Shown here: positions 60,011-64,000 of the stretch, in pieces
Numbering within the stretch: the first letter of the stretch is position 1
How the letters are laid out: every line of letters begins with the position of its first letter
Assembly: GCA_965223755.1 (NCBI GenBank)
Contig: CBDCXF010000002.1
Coordinates: forward strand, 744,001 to 808,000
Source: CBDCXF01 sp965223755
Lineage (GTDB): Bacteria; Acidobacteriota; Thermoanaerobaculia; Multivoradales; JAHEKO01
Length of the DNA: 64,000 nt
Direction of reading: 5' to 3'
Made by a program: the position numbers and the translations under genes
Notes under the pieces: model-generated
Database searches by the model: none
What the model was told of the DNA's origin: nothing
The model's input: only the letters and a program-made list of their open reading frames with translations

Positions 60011-62683
60011 ATGAAACTTTTCTACAGGCTTGCAGCACTGACCTTTGCGTTGGCGCTCATCAGTAGCCCGGTCGCTGCGCAAAGCGGTCGCTTGCAAGGC
60101 ACGGTGGAGGATGAGTCCGGCTCGGCTCTACCGGGCGCGACTCTGACCATCACCTCGCCCAACCTCATGGGTGATCGCGTGACGGCTACGGACGGCGATG
60201 GCAACTTCGCCTTCACTAGCTTGCCGCCTGGCACCTACACGGTCTCAGCAGCGCTCGACTCCTTTCCGACTCAGGAAGTGACCGATGTCCCGGTCCGTAT
60301 CAACCGCACTGCTGAAGTCAACTTCACCATGCCATCCGGATCGTTCGACGAAACATTGGTGGTCACCGGTGAAGCCCCGATTCTGGATCCGGAGCAGACT
60401 TCGTTGACTGAGGTCTACACCGAGGAGTACCTGCAGAACGCCACCGTTGGCTCGATCAGCCGCAGCTATCAAAGCGTGCTGAGCCAGTCCGCGGGAGCCA
60501 CTGGAGGTTCGAATCCCAACGTTCTTGGCGCCACCGGCGGAGAGAATGCGTTTTTCATCGACGGCTTTGACACCACAGATCCGGTGACTAGCACCTTTGG
60601 CGTCAACCTCAATTTCGACATCATTCAGGAAATCGACTTTGAAAAAGGCGGCTACTCGGCCGAGTTCGGCCGCGCCATCGGCGGTGTCGTCAATGTGGTG
60701 ACCAAGTCCGGCGGCAATAACTTCTCGGGATCGCTCGACTACCGCTTTCGAGACGATGGCTTCGCCACCGAAGGAGATTTCTTTGACCCCGATCGGAACG
60801 AGACCGAGTTTCAAGATCTTTCCGCTACGCTCGGCGGACCGATCGCCAAAGACAAATTGTGGTTTTTCGCCTCGTTGGAAACAATCAATTCCGAGAGCAC
60901 ACCTTTCAGCGCCCCGGCAACACGCGACTTCGAGGGCACGACGACCTTCGCCAAGTTGACCTTGCAGGCCAATGACTCATGGTCGGTGCGCGGTCGCTAT
61001 ATCGACGAAGACGTGGACATCGCCAACGCCAACGCTGGAGCCGCGGTCGCAGCGGCAGCGACCCGTCTTCAAGAGCAACCGACATCGATCTTCGGGGTTG
61101 ACGTCCTCGGTCTACTGACCGAGAACATCGAGTGGGAGATCAAGTTCGGACAGATCGGAGCTGAACTCAACTCGTTTCCCCAGAGCGGCGACCTTCAGAC
61201 CCACGGACATTTCACTAGCGCCGGCGCTCGTTCGGTCAACTACACCAACGAGCAGTACTCGGACCGCGATCGCACGGAATTCGGTACCAGCCTGACCTGG
61301 TTTCCCGATGGTTTGGCCGGCGCGCATGAGTTCAAGTTCGGATTCGAAAACGCGGGTCTCGACTTCCTCACCGCCAACAACACCGTTGGCGACTTCCGCT
61401 TTCAGGACAGTCCTTTGGGGACTCCCTTCGTCTATTGGTTTGACGAGCGTGTCTCTCCGGCAGAATTTCAAGGTGATCTGACGACTCTTTACGCCCAGGA
61501 CACCTGGAGAGTCAACGACAAATTGACCCTCAATTTGGGCGTTCGCTCCGACCAGGTTACCTATGACCGTGAAACCGGTACCGAGGTGGCAGATCTCGAC
61601 AAGATCCAGCCGCGCCTTGGTGCCGCGTACGCCTTTGGCGCCGACAATCGCACCGTGCTGAGCGGCCACTGGGGTCGCTACATGCACCCCAACGCAACCA
61701 CTCTTCCGAATTTTGCGCGACAGGATGGGTCGGCCTCCTACCGATATATCTCTTGCAGCCGCTTCATGCCGATCTTCTTCGGCGTGGATGGCAGCCTGTG
61801 CCCGCTCTTGGGAGGCCCGGTGAACGCGGGTGGTCGCATCCTCGAGGGTCATATCTTCGACCCGCAGAGTTTCGACCCCAACGGTTGGTTCCTGTTCGAC
61901 TTCTTTGGCGCCGGTGCGGCCAACATGGTTGACCCAAACCTTGAAGCAACCTACGAAGACGAAATCCTACTGTCGCTCAAGCGCCAGATCGGCAACAACA
62001 GCTCGCTGTCGGTGACCTACATCGACGCCGAAACCGAGGACATCTTCGAAGACACTTGCAACGGGAATGTCAACGGTTTCAACGCTTCTGCGGCCTGCGA
62101 CTTCTACGTCATTGCCAACTTGGATGGCCTGACTCGCCAGTACCAAGGCGTGTTGGTCGAGTATGAGATCGCGACCCCGAAAAGCCGCACCAAGGCTTCG
62201 GTCACGTTCGCGGACTCTGAAGGAAGTGTTCCCTACACGCAGAACACCGGCATCGCATTTGATATTTTCCCGGACCATATTCAGAACCGCTTCGGCGATC
62301 TCTATGACCCCGATCAGGCGATTCGCGTCAACGGTTACGTCAATGTCCCTTGGGGCTTCATCATTGGCTATGACTTCTCCTACGATTCCGAATTCACCTA
62401 CGAGTCTCGCGACGACGCTCCGAGTTACGGTGAGATCTTCCTCGAGCCGCGAGGTTCCCGTGACGCCGACGAGTTCTATCGCCTCGATCTCAACGTCGCC
62501 AAGCGCTTCGAGATCGGTGAGGTGGGTCTACAGCTCATCGGCTCGATCTACAACGCGCTCGATGATGAGCACATGCTCTCCATCTGCGACAACATCAACG
62601 GCTGTGGATCGGTGCCCTTTGAAGGTGGCCTGACTTTCCGTCAGCCGCGCAACTACGAACTCGGCGTTCGGATTCAGTTCTAA
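60011..62683 (+). CDS. TonB-dependent receptor with carboxypeptidase-regulatory N-terminal domain
   Basis: ATG 60011 is preceded by GAGGAGA (59998-60004) and gives a signal peptide ending VAAQ; an ATG at 59996 overlaps that signal. The 890-residue protein has an N-terminal CarboxypepD_reg-like domain (about 25-105, GRLQGTVEDESGSALPGA), a plug (VVTGEAPILDPEQTS ... GGVVNVVTKSGGN) and a large barrel ending YELGVRIQF. This type is the abundant SusC/OmpA-like receptor group of Acidobacteriota. It imports an unknown large substrate. A strong terminator follows. Confidence 0.92.
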   Translation: MKLFYRLAALTFALALISSPVAAQSGRLQGTVEDESGSALPGATLTITSPNLMGDRVTATDGDGNFAFTSLPPGTYTVSAALDSFPTQEVTDVPVRINRTAEVNFTMPSGSFDETLVVTGEAPILDPEQTSLTEVYTEEYLQNATVGSISRSYQSVLSQSAGATGGSNPNVLGATGGENAFFIDGFDTTDPVTSTFGVNLNFDIIQEIDFEKGGYSAEFGRAIGGVVNVVTKSGGNNFSGSLDYRFRDDGFATEGDFFDPDRNETEFQDLSATLGGPIAKDKLWFFASLETINSESTPFSAPATRDFEGTTTFAKLTLQANDSWSVRGRYIDEDVDIANANAGAAVAAAATRLQEQPTSIFGVDVLGLLTENIEWEIKFGQIGAELNSFPQSGDLQTHGHFTSAGARSVNYTNEQYSDRDRTEFGTSLTWFPDGLAGAHEFKFGFENAGLDFLTANNTVGDFRFQDSPLGTPFVYWFDERVSPAEFQGDLTTLYAQDTWRVNDKLTLNLGVRSDQVTYDRETGTEVADLDKIQPRLGAAYAFGADNRTVLSGHWGRYMHPNATTLPNFARQDGSASYRYISCSRFMPIFFGVDGSLCPLLGGPVNAGGRILEGHIFDPQSFDPNGWFLFDFFGAGAANMVDPNLEATYEDEILLSLKRQIGNNSSLSVTYIDAETEDIFEDTCNGNVNGFNASAACDFYVIANLDGLTRQYQGVLVEYEIATPKSRTKASVTFADSEGSVPYTQNTGIAFDIFPDHIQNRFGDLYDPDQAIRVNGYVNVPWGFIIGYDFSYDSEFTYESRDDAPSYGEIFLEPRGSRDADEFYRLDLNVAKRFEIGEVGLQLIGSIYNALDDEHMLSICDNINGCGSVPFEGGLTFRQPRNYELGVRIQF

Positions 62684-62708
62684 ATAGAACTGCGTCGTTC
62701 GACTTACC

Positions 62709-62740
62709 GGGGCTCGGCGACATCCGCCGAGCCCCTTTTT
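62709..62740 (+). terminator. Rho-independent terminator after the TonB receptor
   Basis: GGGGCTCGGCG (62709-62719) and CGCCGAGCCCC (62725-62735) form an 11-bp GC stem with loop ACATC, followed by TTTTT. Confidence 0.95.
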
Positions 62741-62820
62741 CGTAGCTAGTTATGGTGCGACAGCACCGTTCGCAAGTAGCGGCTGGCGGCTGACCGCCGA
62801 GCGAGCTGGAAAAAATCTAT

Positions 62821-64000
62821 ATGTACAAACGTCTTGTACTGGCCTTGGTCAGCTCCTATCTATTCACCTCTTTACTCGCCGCCCAGGGAGGAGCTCGCTT
62901 TGTCGGAAAAGTACTGACAAACGATGGAGCGCCGGTTTCCGGAGCGAGCATCAGAATCACAACCATCGCCGAAGGCAGCTCCATCAGCGGTACTGGCACC
63001 AGCGCCGAAGACGGCGTCTACCGCGTTTTTGTGGCACAACCGGCCAAGGGCTATCAAATCGAAGTTTCAGCAGAAGGATTTTTACCTCTCAAGGAAACGC
63101 ACCAAATAGGCACCGCCTGGGGCACGATCAGTGTCATGCGTCCTTACAAAGACCTGATGCTCAATCCCGTGCATCCGGCGGCTTCCCCTGACCAAGTTGA
63201 AACCCCGTCGATCGTGGTCGATCCGATCGCAGCCTTCAACCGAGGAGTTGACGCTCTCAATGGCGGCAATTTGGGGCAAGCAGCAGAGTCCTTTCGAAGC
63301 GCGACGCGCGTGGATCCCGAACTTCTCCCCGCCCACCGTGCCCTAGCTCGTACTCTCCACCGGTTGGGCAGATTCGAAGAAGCCATCGCGGCCGCCAGCG
63401 ACTGGCTGGGCAGGGATGCAAGCAATCCAGAGGCAATTGCGCAGATGTTCGATTCTTTAGTTGCGGCCAGAGACTACGCTGGAGTCCTCGAAATGCGCGA
63501 TCAAATCGAATTGATCCAAGATGCGAGAAGTCAGGACAGAAACTTGGAGATCGCCATGGCCGCATACGCTCTTGGGCATCTAAACCAGGCTCGGAAGCGA
63601 ACCGAGGATACCCTTGCCTCCGTCCCCGGCTCTGCTGGTGGCCACTCGTTGTTGGCGCGGATCCTCGCCGCACAAGGCGATCTCACTGCAGCCGGGGAGC
63701 ACGCTCAACAGGCCTTTTTGGCCAACCCCCGCGACCCCGCAGCTCTCACGGTCTTGTTCGACACACACCGACAGCGCGGCGATGGCGATGATGCGGCAGC
63801 GTACTTGAATCTTTTGAACGAGATTGACGACGCGAACGCTGCTGACGCCCTCGCTCAGCAAGCCGAGGCCTATTTCGGCACCGAACGCTACGGCGCGGCA
63901 AAGGAACTCGCTCGACTGGCGTTGAACCGTGTCCCCAACCACCCCCAGGCACTTTGGGTTAGCGCCTCGCTCCTGCTTAGAACCGACGAAGCCGAACCTG
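62821..64000 (+). CDS. Secreted protein with carboxypeptidase-regulatory domain and TPRs (3' truncated)
   Basis: From ATG 62821 the frame stays open to the window edge (393 codons). A signal peptide ends LLAAQ (about residue 22). A CarboxypepD_reg-like domain follows (about 25-110, VGKVLTNDGAPVSGASIRI). From about 140 on are TPR units such as AFNRGVDALNGGNLGQAAESF, FEEAIAAASDWLG and AKELARLALNRVPNHPQAL. A terminator separates it from the receptor at 60011, so it has its own promoter. It is probably a periplasmic or outer-membrane helper protein. Confidence 0.8.
   Translation, partial: MYKRLVLALVSSYLFTSLLAAQGGARFVGKVLTNDGAPVSGASIRITTIAEGSSISGTGTSAEDGVYRVFVAQPAKGYQIEVSAEGFLPLKETHQIGTAWGTISVMRPYKDLMLNPVHPAASPDQVETPSIVVDPIAAFNRGVDALNGGNLGQAAESFRSATRVDPELLPAHRALARTLHRLGRFEEAIAAASDWLGRDASNPEAIAQMFDSLVAARDYAGVLEMRDQIELIQDARSQDRNLEIAMAAYALGHLNQARKRTEDTLASVPGSAGGHSLLARILAAQGDLTAAGEHAQQAFLANPRDPAALTVLFDTHRQRGDGDDAAAYLNLLNEIDDANAADALAQQAEAYFGTERYGAAKELARLALNRVPNHPQALWVSASLLLRTDEAEP

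Overview
The window is a contiguous piece of a GC-rich bacterial chromosome. The gene content suggests an aerobic, Gram-negative member of the Acidobacteriota, perhaps near Thermoanaerobaculia. This is inferred from a combination of features: Na+-NQR with an aa3-type oxidase, a CadC/TolB/TPR regulator, a Ser/Thr kinase fused to a TolB-like propeller, TonB receptors with carboxypeptidase-regulatory N-termini, FecI/FecR signalling and several secreted zinc proteases. No rRNA or marker gene proves the taxon.

Layout. Positions 1-7143 hold the Na+-translocating NADH:quinone reductase operon nqrABCDEF (nqrA is cut by the window edge) followed by apbE, which installs its covalent FMNs. Two long palindromic elements lie inside this operon, one exactly between nqrD and nqrE. 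At 7220-9744 are a secreted metzincin protease, the NQR iron-site maturation gene nqrM and a CBS-domain protein. At 9787-20201 are a CadC-like regulator, secreted proteins of unknown role, an ECF sigma factor with a DUF6768 partner, a 1326-residue repeat surface protein and a small winged-helix/membrane-protein operon. At 20274-26182 is a complete SOS mutagenesis operon, lexA-imuA-imuB-dnaE2. At 26297-31084 are a secreted protein, a radical SAM protein, a DUF4407 membrane protein, an ArsR regulator and an MscS channel. At 31157-37327 a FecI-type sigma factor, a FecR anti-sigma factor, an STN-type TonB receptor, an amidohydrolase and a truncated DPP-IV-like gene form an uptake-and-degradation locus.

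A tRNA-Ser(UGA) gene at 37402 is followed by 2.4 copies of a 169-bp tandem repeat whose units end in a tRNA-3'-end-like sequence. Next comes a classical attenuation-controlled tryptophan operon: leader peptide with Trp-Trp-Trp, antiterminator and terminator, then aroF-trpE-trpG-trpD-trpCF-trpB-trpA, with every gene overlapping the next. At 45859-50940 are a nucleotidyltransferase with a small upstream partner, a Ser/Thr kinase and an orphan GIY-YIG-like protein. At 51205-55577, on the minus strand, is a cytochrome c oxidase operon (coxB, coxA, two subunit-III paralogues, subunit IV and a small Cys-containing protein). From 55769 to the end are two secreted zinc metalloproteases, a second TonB receptor and a TPR protein that runs off the window edge.

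Functionally, NQR (sodium motive force) and the terminal oxidase form two ends of an aerobic respiratory chain. The trp operon couples DAHP synthase to tryptophan supply. Secreted proteases, TonB receptors and the amidohydrolase suggest growth on peptides. The least ordinary items are the in-operon palindromic element at 3882-4064, the tRNA-linked tandem repeat, the trp attenuator with aroF at its head, and a C-terminal module shared by two secreted proteins.
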